Part shown: piece by piece, positions 26,479-35,780 of the stretch | Position numbering within the stretch: the first letter of the stretch is position 1 | Layout: each line of letters begins with the position of its first letter | Translations under genes and position numbers: made by a program | The notes under the pieces: generated by a model | Seen by the model: the letters and a program-made list of their open reading frames with translations, nothing else | Told to the model about the DNA's origin: nothing | The model's database searches: none | Assembly (NCBI GenBank): GCA_900545015.1 | Contig: UQXJ01000005.1 | Span: forward strand, 11,301 to 75,300 | Direction of reading: 5' to 3' | Length of the DNA: 64,000 nucleotides | Source: an uncultured Mollicutes bacterium | Lineage (GTDB): Bacteria; Bacillota_I; Bacilli_A; RFN20; CAG-826

Positions 26479-28671
26479 ATGTTTATTTTAGAAGTGTTAA
26501 CACAACAAAAAGTTTATTTACTTGATAAAACTTTTTATTATTTATCTAACGAAGATGTAAAAAAAGGAATTAGAGTCGAAATCAATTTTCATGGTTCACA
26601 TCTTATTGGTTTTGTTACGAATACCATAAAAGAAGATTTATCTGAAAAAGAAATAGAGGATAAATATGGCTTTGCTATGAAATTTATTGAAGGAGCTATT
26701 GATGATGAACCGATTATTGATGATGAACTTTTTGAACTCGCAAAAACACTTAAAGAACATTATTTTTATACAATGATTGGTACGCTTCAAGCAATGTTAC
26801 CACCATCATTAAAGCCAAAAAACACATTATATAAAGCACCTAAGATTAAATATTTAAATTATTATAAAATTACAGAACTTTTACCAAGAAGAGCATTTAC
26901 TAAAAATGAAAGAAAAATTTTAGACCGTTTTAATAACTCGAAATTAATACTTCAAAGCGAATTTTCAAAAAGCAAAACTCTTGAAAGTTTAATTGAAGAT
27001 GGAATTATCTTAAAAGTTCAAGAAGAAGTGAATCGTTATAAAATTAATAAAGTTTTTAATGATTATGAAACTAAAATAACTTTATCTAATGAACAAGAAA
27101 ACGCTTATAAACAAATAATTGATTCTAAAAACAAAGTCTTCCTTTTAAAAGGCGTAACTGGAAGCGGAAAAACTGAAGTTTATATTAAATTAATTGAAAA
27201 GGCTTTAAAAGATAATAAAGGAGCATTAATTTTAGTTCCTGAAATTGCGCTAACGCCACTTATGATTTCTCGACTTTTGAGCTATTTTAATGAAACTATT
27301 GCCGTCCTTCATTCTTCATTAAGTGATGGTCAAAAATACGATGAATATCGTAAAATTTCTCGTGGTGAAGCAAAAATTGTTGTTGGTACTCGTAGTGCAA
27401 TATTTGCTCCTATTAAAAACTTAGGAATTGTAATTATTGATGAAGAAAATGACGAATGTTATAAAGAAGATGAACAAGGACTTTTATACAATGCAAAAGA
27501 TGTTGCATTAATTAGAATAAAAAATAAAGATGCAAAATTGATTTTAGGAAGTGCTACTCCTCAAATTGAAACAATGGCAAGAGCAGAAAAAGGACTTTAT
27601 GAGTTAGTCGAACTTAAAAATAGATATAATGAAGTTCCACTTCCTCGTGTTCATCTTATTCCATCAAATGATTATCATTTATATTCGATAAATTCGAGTG
27701 TATTTTCTTTGCCATTAATAAAAGCAATAAAAGAAAAATTATTTTTAGGAGAACAAATTATTCTTTTAATTAATAGTAGAGGATATGGAAAATATTATAA
27801 GTGTAGAGAATGTGGATATACATATAAATGTCCTAATTGTGATTTGCCTCTTTTCTATCATAAAGGCAAAAACATTCTTTATTGTCACCACTGTGAATAC
27901 AAAATTAAGGTACCTAAAACATGTTCAAAGTGCGGTTCGAAATATTTTGATTATGGTTCATTTGGAATTGAAAAAGTTGAAGAAGATTTTAAGAAAATAT
28001 TTAATGTTCCTTATCTAGTGCTAGATAGCGATAGAACACCTAAAACACTGCAAATCGAAACTATTTTAAAAGATTTTAATGAAAAAAAGGCCAATGTTTT
28101 AATTGGAACACAAATTGTTAGTAAAGGACATGATTTCAAAAATGTCTCACTAGTTGCTGTTTTAAATGCTGATAGTTTATTAAATTTTCCATCTTATAGA
28201 AGCAAAGAAATGACCTTTTCTTTAATCACTCAAACGATAGGAAGATGTGGAAGAGATAAAGAACAAGGAGATGCTTATATTCAAACAAGTAGTGCTAATA
28301 ATTATGCAATCATAGATGCAATAAATCAGGATTATGATTCTTTTTTTGAACATGAAAATAATGAAAGAAAATTATACAAGAACCCACCATTTATGAACTT
28401 ACTTTCAATCGATGTTAATGGTAATGATGCTGGTGAAGTAAATAGCAAAGCTAACGAAATTAAAGAATTTATAAAAAGCTATGGTATAAATGATGCAATA
28501 GTTTTAGGTCCAAGTGAACTTATTAAAAAAGGTATTAAATTTAAAAAACAGGTATTCATTAAATACAAAAAACTTGCCTCTATTAAAGAAGCAATTGAAG
28601 ACACGATTGACACTTATAAATCCAGTAACAAAATATCGATTAGAATCAATTTAAATCCGTATAATTTTTAA
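26479..28671 (+). CDS. priA: Primosomal replication-restart helicase PriA
   Basis: The 730-residue protein has the N-terminal 3'-binding domain, helicase motif I (GVTGSGKTEVY), motif II as IDEEND instead of the common DEEH, and GSATPQIE. The zinc-binding insert has CRECGYTYKCPNC and CHHCEYKIKVPKTCSKC, and motifs V/VI are IGTQIVSKGHDF and QTIGRCGRD. PriA reloads the replisome at collapsed forks. It starts the block priA - DUF - rsmB-like - rlmN - phosphatase - kinase - rpe. Confidence 0.95.
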   Translation: MFILEVLTQQKVYLLDKTFYYLSNEDVKKGIRVEINFHGSHLIGFVTNTIKEDLSEKEIEDKYGFAMKFIEGAIDDEPIIDDELFELAKTLKEHYFYTMIGTLQAMLPPSLKPKNTLYKAPKIKYLNYYKITELLPRRAFTKNERKILDRFNNSKLILQSEFSKSKTLESLIEDGIILKVQEEVNRYKINKVFNDYETKITLSNEQENAYKQIIDSKNKVFLLKGVTGSGKTEVYIKLIEKALKDNKGALILVPEIALTPLMISRLLSYFNETIAVLHSSLSDGQKYDEYRKISRGEAKIVVGTRSAIFAPIKNLGIVIIDEENDECYKEDEQGLLYNAKDVALIRIKNKDAKLILGSATPQIETMARAEKGLYELVELKNRYNEVPLPRVHLIPSNDYHLYSINSSVFSLPLIKAIKEKLFLGEQIILLINSRGYGKYYKCRECGYTYKCPNCDLPLFYHKGKNILYCHHCEYKIKVPKTCSKCGSKYFDYGSFGIEKVEEDFKKIFNVPYLVLDSDRTPKTLQIETILKDFNEKKANVLIGTQIVSKGHDFKNVSLVAVLNADSLLNFPSYRSKEMTFSLITQTIGRCGRDKEQGDAYIQTSSANNYAIIDAINQDYDSFFEHENNERKLYKNPPFMNLLSIDVNGNDAGEVNSKANEIKEFIKSYGINDAIVLGPSELIKKGIKFKKQVFIKYKKLASIKEAIEDTIDTYKSSNKISIRINLNPYNF

Positions 28672-28786
28672 TTCACTTATTTGAACAAAGTCTTAGATTT
28701 TTGCATAATTTTTAGTTGTTTTAATAGCATTTTAAATTGAAAAAAACGCTATAATAATCTAAGATTATTAACATAGGAAGAATTTT

Positions 28787-29275
28787 ATGATTACTGTTTC
28801 AATTTTAGGATTAGATCCATATTTAGTTAGACAAATTTCAAAAGCTACAACGGCAAAATTAGCAGACATTTATGAAGTATCAAAAGATGATATTGATTTT
28901 TATGCTCCAGAATGTCTTTTTATTCATGATGGGGTTGAACAAAACACATGGAATGTTTTAGTTCGTGTTCATGCGCCATTAAAAGTAAAAGTCATGGAAA
29001 GAGAAGTTGCACTTATCCTTCATGAATTTTTAAAAGATGCATGTGTTCATTGCGCAATTGAATTTTATTATTATTCGAGTGACAACCGTTATGAGTTTAT
29101 CGATCATGAACATCCAAGATTTATGGACGAAAAAAATAGCGTAGAAATTTTTGGTGAAGATGAGGACGATTGCTGCGATGATGAGGAATGTGAATGCGAT
29201 CATGAGCATGAAGAAGAACCATATCTTGGCAATATGTTTGAAGATTTTGAAAAGAAATTAAATGGAGAGAAATAA
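28787..29275 (+). CDS. Small protein, possibly DUF1904/tautomerase-like, with acidic Cys/His tail
   Basis: The 162-residue protein has an N-terminal globular part (about 1-105) whose layout resembles DUF1904 tautomerase-fold proteins (weak). The tail at about 120-150 alternates acids with four Cys and two His (DDCCDDEECECDHEHEEE), which looks like a metal-binding segment. It has an AGGAAG ribosome binding site and ends two bases before the RsmB-like gene. TATAAT occurs at the upstream end of its leader. Function unknown. Confidence 0.6.
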   Translation: MITVSILGLDPYLVRQISKATTAKLADIYEVSKDDIDFYAPECLFIHDGVEQNTWNVLVRVHAPLKVKVMEREVALILHEFLKDACVHCAIEFYYYSSDNRYEFIDHEHPRFMDEKNSVEIFGEDEDDCCDDEECECDHEHEEEPYLGNMFEDFEKKLNGEK

Positions 29276-29277
29276 TT

Positions 29278-30528
29278 ATGAAAATTTACGAATCATGTTT
29301 TAATGTTTTAAAACTTATTATCAAAGAAAAAGTAACTTTTTCTAGTGCGATAGTGAAAAACGCAAAAGGACTTAATAAAGAAGAATATTCTAAAGTTTCA
29401 AGTTTATGTGGATATTTCTTAAGAAACTATTTCTCAATTATTTCTATTTCAAGTTTAATTTTTAAAACCAAAGAAATTGAACCAATGATTTATATTGGAT
29501 TAATATACGCAAATAACTCAAATAAGAAAATTGTCGATGAAAAGGAATCATTAAAATTTTTAGAAAATAAATTAGCTCTTTATCAAGTTAAATTTAATGA
29601 TGACATTAAAACTGAATTTGATAAAGCAATTAGAGACAAAAGAGAATATCTTAAAGAAGGTTTAAAAGACAAAAAGTTAACATATCTTTCATGCAGAACA
29701 AATCTTCCTGAATGGATTATTAATATGCTTTTTAGGCAATACGGAAGAGACATTGCTATTAAAATCATAAATTCTTTAGTAAGAATGCCAAGTCAATACG
29801 TTGTAATTAATAATCTTGTTGAAGAAATTGATGCAAGTAAATTACTTGAAGACTTTAAAGAAGTTGATACTAATTTCTTTGAATATAAACAAAAAACAAG
29901 TATTAGAAAGAATGATTTTGTAAAAACTGGTAAAGCATATCCTATTCAAAAAGCAGAATTTGATATGGTAAAGAATTTACCTGAACTAGAAAATAAAGAA
30001 ATTGCTTTCTATTTCGAAGAAAAGAATTCACTTTATATTGCTTTAATGAATAAATATTTAGAAAACAATCACATTTCATTAGCAACTAAAGAACCAAAAA
30101 ATAACCAAGAATTATTTGCTGTTATTAAACCAGCTAATTACGACAAATTAGATATTTATGAAAGTGATGAAAATTGCTTGATTTCATACTTATCAACAAA
30201 ACAAGATTTATTAGTTTTTATGCCTGAAAGTTCAAATTTTGAATTATTAAGAAGATCTCCTGAATATGGAATAAATTTTGATACTTCAAAATTAGATGGA
30301 ATTATTAAAAACGAAGAACAAGAGCTCAATGATATTACTCAATATGTAAATGTTGATGGCTATTTAGTATATTGCTTACCTACATTTGATATTAAAGAAA
30401 CTTTAGTGACTACTAAAAAATTCTTAGAATCAAATAAGAATTTTAAACTTGTTAAAGAAGTAACTTGCTTCCCAAATGAAAAAGAAAATAGCATTTTCTA
30501 TTACGCTATTTTCAAAAAGGAAAAATAA
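29278..30528 (+). CDS. RsmB/NOP-like protein with lost methyltransferase motifs
   Basis: The 416-residue protein occupies the place of rsmB (16S rRNA m5C967 methyltransferase) before rlmN. It keeps the family outline: NusB-like N-terminal helices, LPEWIINMLFRQYG, GKAYPIQKAEF (for the usual G-QD), ELLRRSPEYG and VDGYLVYCLPT. The SAM-binding motif (normally D-CAAPGGKT) is absent, and the two catalytic cysteine motifs (PCSG and TC) read MPESS and CLPT. It is therefore probably a catalytically dead RsmB relative, perhaps keeping an RNA- or ribosome-binding role. Confidence 0.7.
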   Translation: MKIYESCFNVLKLIIKEKVTFSSAIVKNAKGLNKEEYSKVSSLCGYFLRNYFSIISISSLIFKTKEIEPMIYIGLIYANNSNKKIVDEKESLKFLENKLALYQVKFNDDIKTEFDKAIRDKREYLKEGLKDKKLTYLSCRTNLPEWIINMLFRQYGRDIAIKIINSLVRMPSQYVVINNLVEEIDASKLLEDFKEVDTNFFEYKQKTSIRKNDFVKTGKAYPIQKAEFDMVKNLPELENKEIAFYFEEKNSLYIALMNKYLENNHISLATKEPKNNQELFAVIKPANYDKLDIYESDENCLISYLSTKQDLLVFMPESSNFELLRRSPEYGINFDTSKLDGIIKNEEQELNDITQYVNVDGYLVYCLPTFDIKETLVTTKKFLESNKNFKLVKEVTCFPNEKENSIFYYAIFKKEK

Positions 30529-30531
30529 TCA

Positions 30532-31572
30532 ATGATTAACCTTTATGATTTTACACTTCCTAAATTAGAAGAGCTGATGCTCTCACTTGATGAGAAAAAA
30601 TATAGAGCAACTCAACTTTTTAAATGGATTTATGAGAAAAGAGTAACTACTTTTGATGAAATGACAGACGTCTCTAAAAAATTTAGAGAAGTTTTAAATA
30701 GAGATTTTTGCATTGTTAAACCAAAAATTTTCTTAAAACAACATAGTCAAGATGGAACCATTAAACTCTTATTAGAACTTGAAGACGGAAACAAGATTGA
30801 AACTGTTTTAATGAGATATAACTATGGTAATGTCGCATGTGTAACAAGTGAAGTTGGCTGCAACATGGGATGTGCATTTTGTGCAAGCGGTTTATTAAAG
30901 AAAAAAAGAGAATTAAAAGTTAGTGAACTAGTGGGACAAATTTTAGTTCTTGATGATCTTTTAAAAGAAGAAGGCAACAATGAAAGAATTACACACGTTG
31001 TAGTTATGGGAACTGGCGAACCATTTGATAATTATGATAATGTCATGGGATTTATCAGAATATTAAACCATCCACATGGTTTTGCAATTGGCGCTAGACA
31101 TATTACGGTTTCAACATGTGGACTTGTTCCAATGATTGAAAAATATGCTAATGAAGGAATTCAAATTAATTTAGCTATTTCTTTACACGCTCCAAATGAT
31201 GAAATTAGAAATAAAATTATGCCTATTTCACGTAAATATCCTATAGATGAATTGATGAAAGCAGTTAAATATTATGAACAAACTGCTGGTAGGAGAGTAA
31301 CTTTTGAATATATTTTATTAAAAGGAATAAATGATTCTACAGATAATGCAAGAGAACTAGCTAAACTTATCAAAGGAACTTTAGCTTATGTTAATTTAAT
31401 TCCTTATAATCCAGTTAATGAAATGAAATACCAAAGAAGTGATGAAAAATCTGTTCATAATTTCATGGATGCATTAATGAAATTAGGTGTAAATGTTACT
31501 GTTAGAAAGGAATTTGGCACTGACATTGATGCTGCATGTGGTCAATTAAGAGCAAAAAATGAAAACAAGTAA
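30532..31572 (+). CDS. rlmN: Dual-specificity 23S rRNA/tRNA adenine-C2 methyltransferase RlmN
   Basis: The 346-residue radical-SAM enzyme has the iron-sulfur cluster motif CNMGCAFCASG, the glycine-rich VVMGTGEPFDNYDN and the conserved NLAISLHAPND. It methylates A2503 of 23S rRNA and A37 of some tRNAs. The last 14 bases overlap the phosphatase gene. Confidence 0.96.
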   Translation: MINLYDFTLPKLEELMLSLDEKKYRATQLFKWIYEKRVTTFDEMTDVSKKFREVLNRDFCIVKPKIFLKQHSQDGTIKLLLELEDGNKIETVLMRYNYGNVACVTSEVGCNMGCAFCASGLLKKKRELKVSELVGQILVLDDLLKEEGNNERITHVVVMGTGEPFDNYDNVMGFIRILNHPHGFAIGARHITVSTCGLVPMIEKYANEGIQINLAISLHAPNDEIRNKIMPISRKYPIDELMKAVKYYEQTAGRRVTFEYILLKGINDSTDNARELAKLIKGTLAYVNLIPYNPVNEMKYQRSDEKSVHNFMDALMKLGVNVTVRKEFGTDIDAACGQLRAKNENK

Positions 31573-32320
31573 TGTATTTAAAGGTCATTATTGTTATAAA
31601 AGCGACATCGGCAAAGTAAGAATCGCCAATGAAGATGAAGCTAAAGTTGTTGTTAATAGTAACGGCAACGTTCTTTTGGTTGTGGCTGATGGAATGGGTG
31701 GTCATAATAAAGGAGATTATGCTTCTTTTGAAACCGTAAGAATTATTACCGAAGCTTTTAAAAATCAAAAATACTTTTTAAATACTTTCTTCGCTGCTAG
31801 TTGGATTAAAAGAGTTGTAAAAGTTGCAAATTCAACTATTTATAAAACTCAAGATAAAGATGTTACCTATAAAGGTATGGGAACAACTCTATCTTTAGTT
31901 TTAATTATTAAAAAGAAAATAATAGTTGTAAATTGCGGGGATTCTCGTGTTTATATTAAAAAAAGTGAAGGAAATTTAGTTCAATTAACTGAAGATCAAA
32001 CTTATGTTAATTTCTTAGTTAAGAGTGGACAAATAAGTAAGGAAGAAGCACTTGTACATCCAGAAAGACACGTACTTACAAATGCAATTGGATTATTCCC
32101 ATCAATCTCAATGGATGTAAATATTTATGAGTATCATGGAGAAAGTTTAGTTCTTTGTACTGATGGACTATATAATAACGTAAGTGAAAGAGATATTTTA
32201 AATACACTCAATCTAAATACAAGTGTTGAAGATAAATGCGGAAGTTTAATATCATTAGCTAATTTTAATGGTGGAAGTGACAACATAACTTTATGTTTGT
32301 GGGAGACTCTTAATGATTAG
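31559..32320 (+). CDS. prpC: PP2C-family Ser/Thr protein phosphatase
   Basis: The 253-residue phosphatase has PP2C motifs in order: VRIANEDEA, VVADGMGGHNKGDYAS, GMGTTLSLV, VNCGDSRVYIK, CTDGLYNNVSE and GGSDNITL. It reverses phosphorylation by the adjacent kinase, which it overlaps by 8 bases. The pairing is the standard Firmicute prpC-prkC arrangement. Confidence 0.94.
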   Translation: MKTSNVFKGHYCYKSDIGKVRIANEDEAKVVVNSNGNVLLVVADGMGGHNKGDYASFETVRIITEAFKNQKYFLNTFFAASWIKRVVKVANSTIYKTQDKDVTYKGMGTTLSLVLIIKKKIIVVNCGDSRVYIKKSEGNLVQLTEDQTYVNFLVKSGQISKEEALVHPERHVLTNAIGLFPSISMDVNIYEYHGESLVLCTDGLYNNVSERDILNTLNLNTSVEDKCGSLISLANFNGGSDNITLCLWETLND

Positions 32321-33200
32321 AATTAATGATGTAATTGGAGAAAGATATAAAGTTATTAGTGAATTAGGGCATGGTGGAATGAGCGATGTTTATGAAGCTC
32401 GTGATATAATTTTTCGTAGAAATGTCGCTATTAAGATGATAAAGCCTGAAAATGCTAGAAAGATGGAAAACTTAATCCGCTTTCAAAACGAAGCAAGATT
32501 CAGTGCTGCATTCAATCACCCTAATATAGTAAAAATATATGATTATGGAATTCACGGTAATCTTTTATATATTGTTAACGAAGTAGTTAAAGGCCAAACT
32601 TTAAGAGAAGTTTTAGATTATAAAAGAAATTTTTCAATTAATGAAGCCTGTTCAATAATGTTACAACTTTGTGATGCAATGATTTGCGTACATTCAAAAA
32701 ACATTGTTCATAGAGATATAAAACCATTAAATATTTTTTATTCAAATGATGGAGTTGTTAGACTTGGTGATTTTGGAATTTCTGTTTTATTAAATTCGAA
32801 TATAAATATTAATGAATCAAAAAAGGTAATGGGGACTGTTCAATATTTGGCACCAGAACTCGTATTAGGAAAAGGTGCAAGTTTCCAAAGTGATATTTAT
32901 GCTATGGGAATAACTTTTTTCGAACTTTTAACTGGGCGAGTTCCTTTTGATGAAAAGGATTTAAGCAAAGTTGCTCTTATGCAAATAAATGAACCAATGC
33001 CATCTCCATTAAAAGTCATCCCAACGCTTCCTAAAGAAGCAGAGTATATTATTTTTAAAGCAACAAAAAAAGATCTAAATGAAAGGTATAAAACAGTTCA
33101 AGAAATGCGAAATGACATATTATCTTTATATAAGGATAAGAAAATAATGAAAAAGAGAGATAGTTTCTTTGCTCGTATTTTTGGATTTAGTAAAAATTAG
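32313..33200 (+). CDS. Soluble Ser/Thr protein kinase, PrkC type without PASTA domains
   Basis: The 295-residue kinase is complete: glycine loop LGHGGMSDVYEA, lysine K41 (VAIKMIK), HRDIKPLN with D135, DFG with D153, and the APE helix (LAPELVLG). PrkC homologues usually continue into a membrane helix and extracellular PASTA repeats; here the protein ends about 20 residues after the kinase fold, so it cannot sense cell-wall muropeptides directly. The rsgA gene that commonly follows prkC is absent, and rpe comes next. Confidence 0.92.
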   Translation: MIRINDVIGERYKVISELGHGGMSDVYEARDIIFRRNVAIKMIKPENARKMENLIRFQNEARFSAAFNHPNIVKIYDYGIHGNLLYIVNEVVKGQTLREVLDYKRNFSINEACSIMLQLCDAMICVHSKNIVHRDIKPLNIFYSNDGVVRLGDFGISVLLNSNININESKKVMGTVQYLAPELVLGKGASFQSDIYAMGITFFELLTGRVPFDEKDLSKVALMQINEPMPSPLKVIPTLPKEAEYIIFKATKKDLNERYKTVQEMRNDILSLYKDKKIMKKRDSFFARIFGFSKN

Positions 33201-33209
33201 GAATTATTT

Positions 33210-33869
33210 ATGAATCAAATTATTATTTCACCATCAATTTTAAGTGCTGATTTCCTTAATTTAGGAAACGACATATTAAAAGCAAAAGAAGCTGGAGCTG
33301 AATTTATCCATATTGATGTTATGGATGGCGTTTTTGTTAATAATATTTCTATCGGATTGCCTGTTTTAAAATGTATTGATCATAAATTTAATCTCGTTAA
33401 CGATGTTCACCTTATGATTGTTAATCCTTTAAAATATGTTCAAGACTTTATTGATGCTGGTGCTGACTATATTACTTTTCATTATGAAGCTGTAAATGAA
33501 AAAGGGGATATAGATAAAATTATTGATATTATTCATAAACAAAATAAAAAAGTTGGAATATCTATTAAACCAAATACAAAAGTTGAAGTTCTTTTACCTT
33601 ATTTAAATAAAATAGACCTTGTTCTTGTTATGAGCGTTGAACCAGGATTTGGTGGACAAAAATTTATTGAGACAAGTTTAGACAAAATTGACTATCTTTC
33701 TTCATTTAAAAAGGATAATCATTTAAAATATCTTATAGAAGTAGATGGGGGAATAAACGAAGACACAGCAAAACTTTGTGTTAAGGCTGGTGCTGATGTC
33801 TTAGTTGCTGGAAGTTATCTTTATAAAAGTAAAGATATGAAAGAGAGCTTAGAAAAACTCAGAGGTTAA
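33210..33869 (+). CDS. rpe: Ribulose-phosphate 3-epimerase
   Basis: The 219-residue TIM-barrel enzyme interconverts ribulose-5-P and xylulose-5-P in the pentose phosphate pathway. Motifs: ISPSILSADFLNLG, HIDVMDGVFVNNISIG, DVHLMI, VMSVEPGFGGQKF and EVDGGINEDTAKLC. It lies nine bases after the kinase gene. Confidence 0.95.
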   Translation: MNQIIISPSILSADFLNLGNDILKAKEAGAEFIHIDVMDGVFVNNISIGLPVLKCIDHKFNLVNDVHLMIVNPLKYVQDFIDAGADYITFHYEAVNEKGDIDKIIDIIHKQNKKVGISIKPNTKVEVLLPYLNKIDLVLVMSVEPGFGGQKFIETSLDKIDYLSSFKKDNHLKYLIEVDGGINEDTAKLCVKAGADVLVAGSYLYKSKDMKESLEKLRG

Positions 33870-33872
33870 ATT

Positions 33873-34556
33873 ATGCATGGTATTATTTTTCTTAGTTTGA
33901 TTGCTTGCGCTTGTATAGCGCTAGTTATAAATTCTTATATCGATATTAATGCATTTAATAGAACGGGGAGTAAGAAATTTAATTTCTTAACTTATTTTCC
34001 TTTTGAATTAACACAAAGCAAGAAAACAATTGCTAATAAATTACCATATATTTTCTTTGAATCATTAGGTTTAATTTTATTATCAAGTGCTAGCCTTATT
34101 TTTTCTCTTGCCACAAAAGAAGCGAACGGAGCTTTTGTTACATCAATTTTCTTTTTTGCTTTTAATTTATTGTTCTGTCTTACATTTATTGCACTTAAAT
34201 TTATAAAACTTTCAAACTTTAAATTACATTGTGCTTTTGCAACTGCAGAAGTTTGCTTCGCTTTACTTATAAACTTCTTATATGCATTTTATTTTAGTTC
34301 ACAATCATTTGCTTTTATTAATAAAATGCCAAGTGATGCAATAAGATACAGTTGCTTCGCTGTTTCCTTTTTATTAATAATTGCTGAGTTTGCTTTAATT
34401 CTTAATCCATCAGCTAAAGGATGGCTAAGAATGGTAAAAATTGATGCTGAAACATTTAATAGACCAAAACATTGCTATTTAGCAATTGTTGAATGGGGTA
34501 CATTATTAGTATATTTCTTAAGCTTTATTCCTTTAATTATTGTATTTTTCTTCTAA
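33873..34556 (+). CDS. Six-helix membrane protein, unknown
   Basis: The 227-residue protein is strongly hydrophobic with about six membrane helices (near 2-22, 61-81, 88-110, 122-143, 158-178 and 204-226). I see no transporter or enzyme motif. AGAGG precedes the ATG, and the gene follows rpe after three bases, so it is the last gene of the block. It ends at a bidirectional terminator. Confidence 0.7.
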   Translation: MHGIIFLSLIACACIALVINSYIDINAFNRTGSKKFNFLTYFPFELTQSKKTIANKLPYIFFESLGLILLSSASLIFSLATKEANGAFVTSIFFFAFNLLFCLTFIALKFIKLSNFKLHCAFATAEVCFALLINFLYAFYFSSQSFAFINKMPSDAIRYSCFAVSFLLIIAEFALILNPSAKGWLRMVKIDAETFNRPKHCYLAIVEWGTLLVYFLSFIPLIIVFFF

Positions 34557-34574
34557 TAAATAAAAAAAGATAAA

Positions 34575-34606
34575 CAAAAAGAGCTATCTATTCGGATAGC
34601 TCTTTT
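34575..34606. terminator. Bidirectional terminator
   Basis: GAGCTATC (34581-34588) pairs with GATAGCTC (34595-34602), with loop TATTCG, A5 on the left and T4 on the right. It serves the membrane-protein gene (+) and rpmB (-). Confidence 0.9.
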
Positions 34607-34608
34607 AA

Positions 34609-34803
34609 TTAGTTTGATTTTAATGATTTGTTGAGGGTACGATAAGCACGAGCGCTCATTCTTACTTTACAAATTTGACCATCAATTTCAACTCTGTATG
34701 TATGTAAATTAACATCCCATCTTCTTCTTGTAGCCCTTAATGAGTGGGAACGTCTATTTCCGCTAATAGGTCTTTTTCCTGTTACTGGACATATTCTTGA
34801 CAT
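34609..34803 (-). CDS. rpmB: 50S ribosomal protein L28
   Basis: The 64-residue protein has the family signature: SRICPVTGKRPISGNRRSHSL, then RRRWDVNLHTYRV and VRMSARAYRTLNK. On the minus strand an AAAGGAGG ribosome binding site lies 8 bases upstream, with an extended -10-like TGATAATAT farther up. Confidence 0.96.
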   Translation of the reverse strand: MSRICPVTGKRPISGNRRSHSLRATRRRWDVNLHTYRVEIDGQICKVRMSARAYRTLNKSLKSN

Positions 34804-34995
34804 ATTCGTTTCCTCCTTTCAAATCACGTGCTATTAATATTATCATAAAACAATATTTGATGTAAAGCGATTTTTATATAAGAAAATTTCTTATTTTGAC
34901 AAACAAAATATTCCAAAAAATAACGACAATAATATTTTTAAAAAAATAATTACTTTTTTTCAAAAATTTTTAAATTCTATACGTCGTACTTAATG

Positions 34996-35017
34996 AAGGA
35001 GGTTATTTATGACATAA
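34996..35017 (+). other. Orphan ribosome binding site with a two-codon frame
   Basis: A consensus AAGGAGG (34996-35002) is followed 6 bases later by ATG-ACA-TAA (35009-35017). No gene continues in this or the neighbouring frames; the overlapping ATG at 34993 gives only 23 codons. The rest of 34804-35060 is A/T-rich sequence without other features. It looks like the relict start of a deleted gene or a minimal leader frame. Confidence 0.4.
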
Positions 35018-35060
35018 AACTTTGCTATCTAAAATATATTTATTTTATTAAATGTAAAAA

Positions 35061-35546
35061 TTAAAGTTTAACTCCAGGAAATCTTCCATGAAATTCTTCC
35101 CTAGTAATTAAATTATTCGAATATTTATGAACATATTCTAAGACTTTTCCTTCTTTATCAAGAATTAAAAATCTTGCTATGCCCTTATCTGTATAAAATA
35201 AAAGAGTGTTATGCTTTTTGGTATATTCTTCATCAATATAAAGAATCTCATCATATTTATAAACCATGTCTTTGTTAAAGCGATGATGACGCAACTCTTG
35301 ATTGCTTAATATGTAGTAACTTTCTTTCGATAAAATAAAATATGAGATAATCGAAATGACAAGCCAAGCGGCAACCGAGACTACATCTTGCGTTATATAA
35401 ACATTGAGGTCTTTAGGATCTTTGTAAGCCCAAGCAAAACGACTTGAAAACACAGCATAAATTATTACGAGAAGTATTAACGAATATGCAATAAAAGTTT
35501 TCATTAATGATTTCTTACTAGGATAGACTTTAGTTTCTTTACTCAT
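35061..35546 (-). CDS. Two-helix membrane protein with PH-like C-terminal domain
   Basis: The 161-residue protein has two helices (about 15-33 and 53-72), then a soluble part beginning ESYYILSNQELRHHRFNKD that resembles bacterial PH-like (bPH2) membrane proteins. The ATG is preceded 6 bases upstream by a minus-strand TATAAT (35553-35558), with no ribosome binding site, so the mRNA may be leaderless. Function unknown. Confidence 0.6.
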   Translation of the reverse strand: MSKETKVYPSKKSLMKTFIAYSLILLVIIYAVFSSRFAWAYKDPKDLNVYITQDVVSVAAWLVISIISYFILSKESYYILSNQELRHHRFNKDMVYKYDEILYIDEEYTKKHNTLLFYTDKGIARFLILDKEGKVLEYVHKYSNNLITREEFHGRFPGVKL

Positions 35547-35780
35547 GTGTTAATTATACTGAAAATTGGAATTTTAGTTTAGAAAAATTTCTTCTTTTAA
35601 GCAACGCAATTGCAGTCTTATTTTTTGAGCTTAAATTTGGTTTAAAAAATAATGCCAATTATAGTGTTCGATATCAAAAAGCGTTTAAAAGTTTTACTTT
35701 TTTGATTTTTTATCATTAAAATATATTAAATTTTATCATGAAAATATGTTAAAAAATTAATGCGATTTATTATTAATGAA

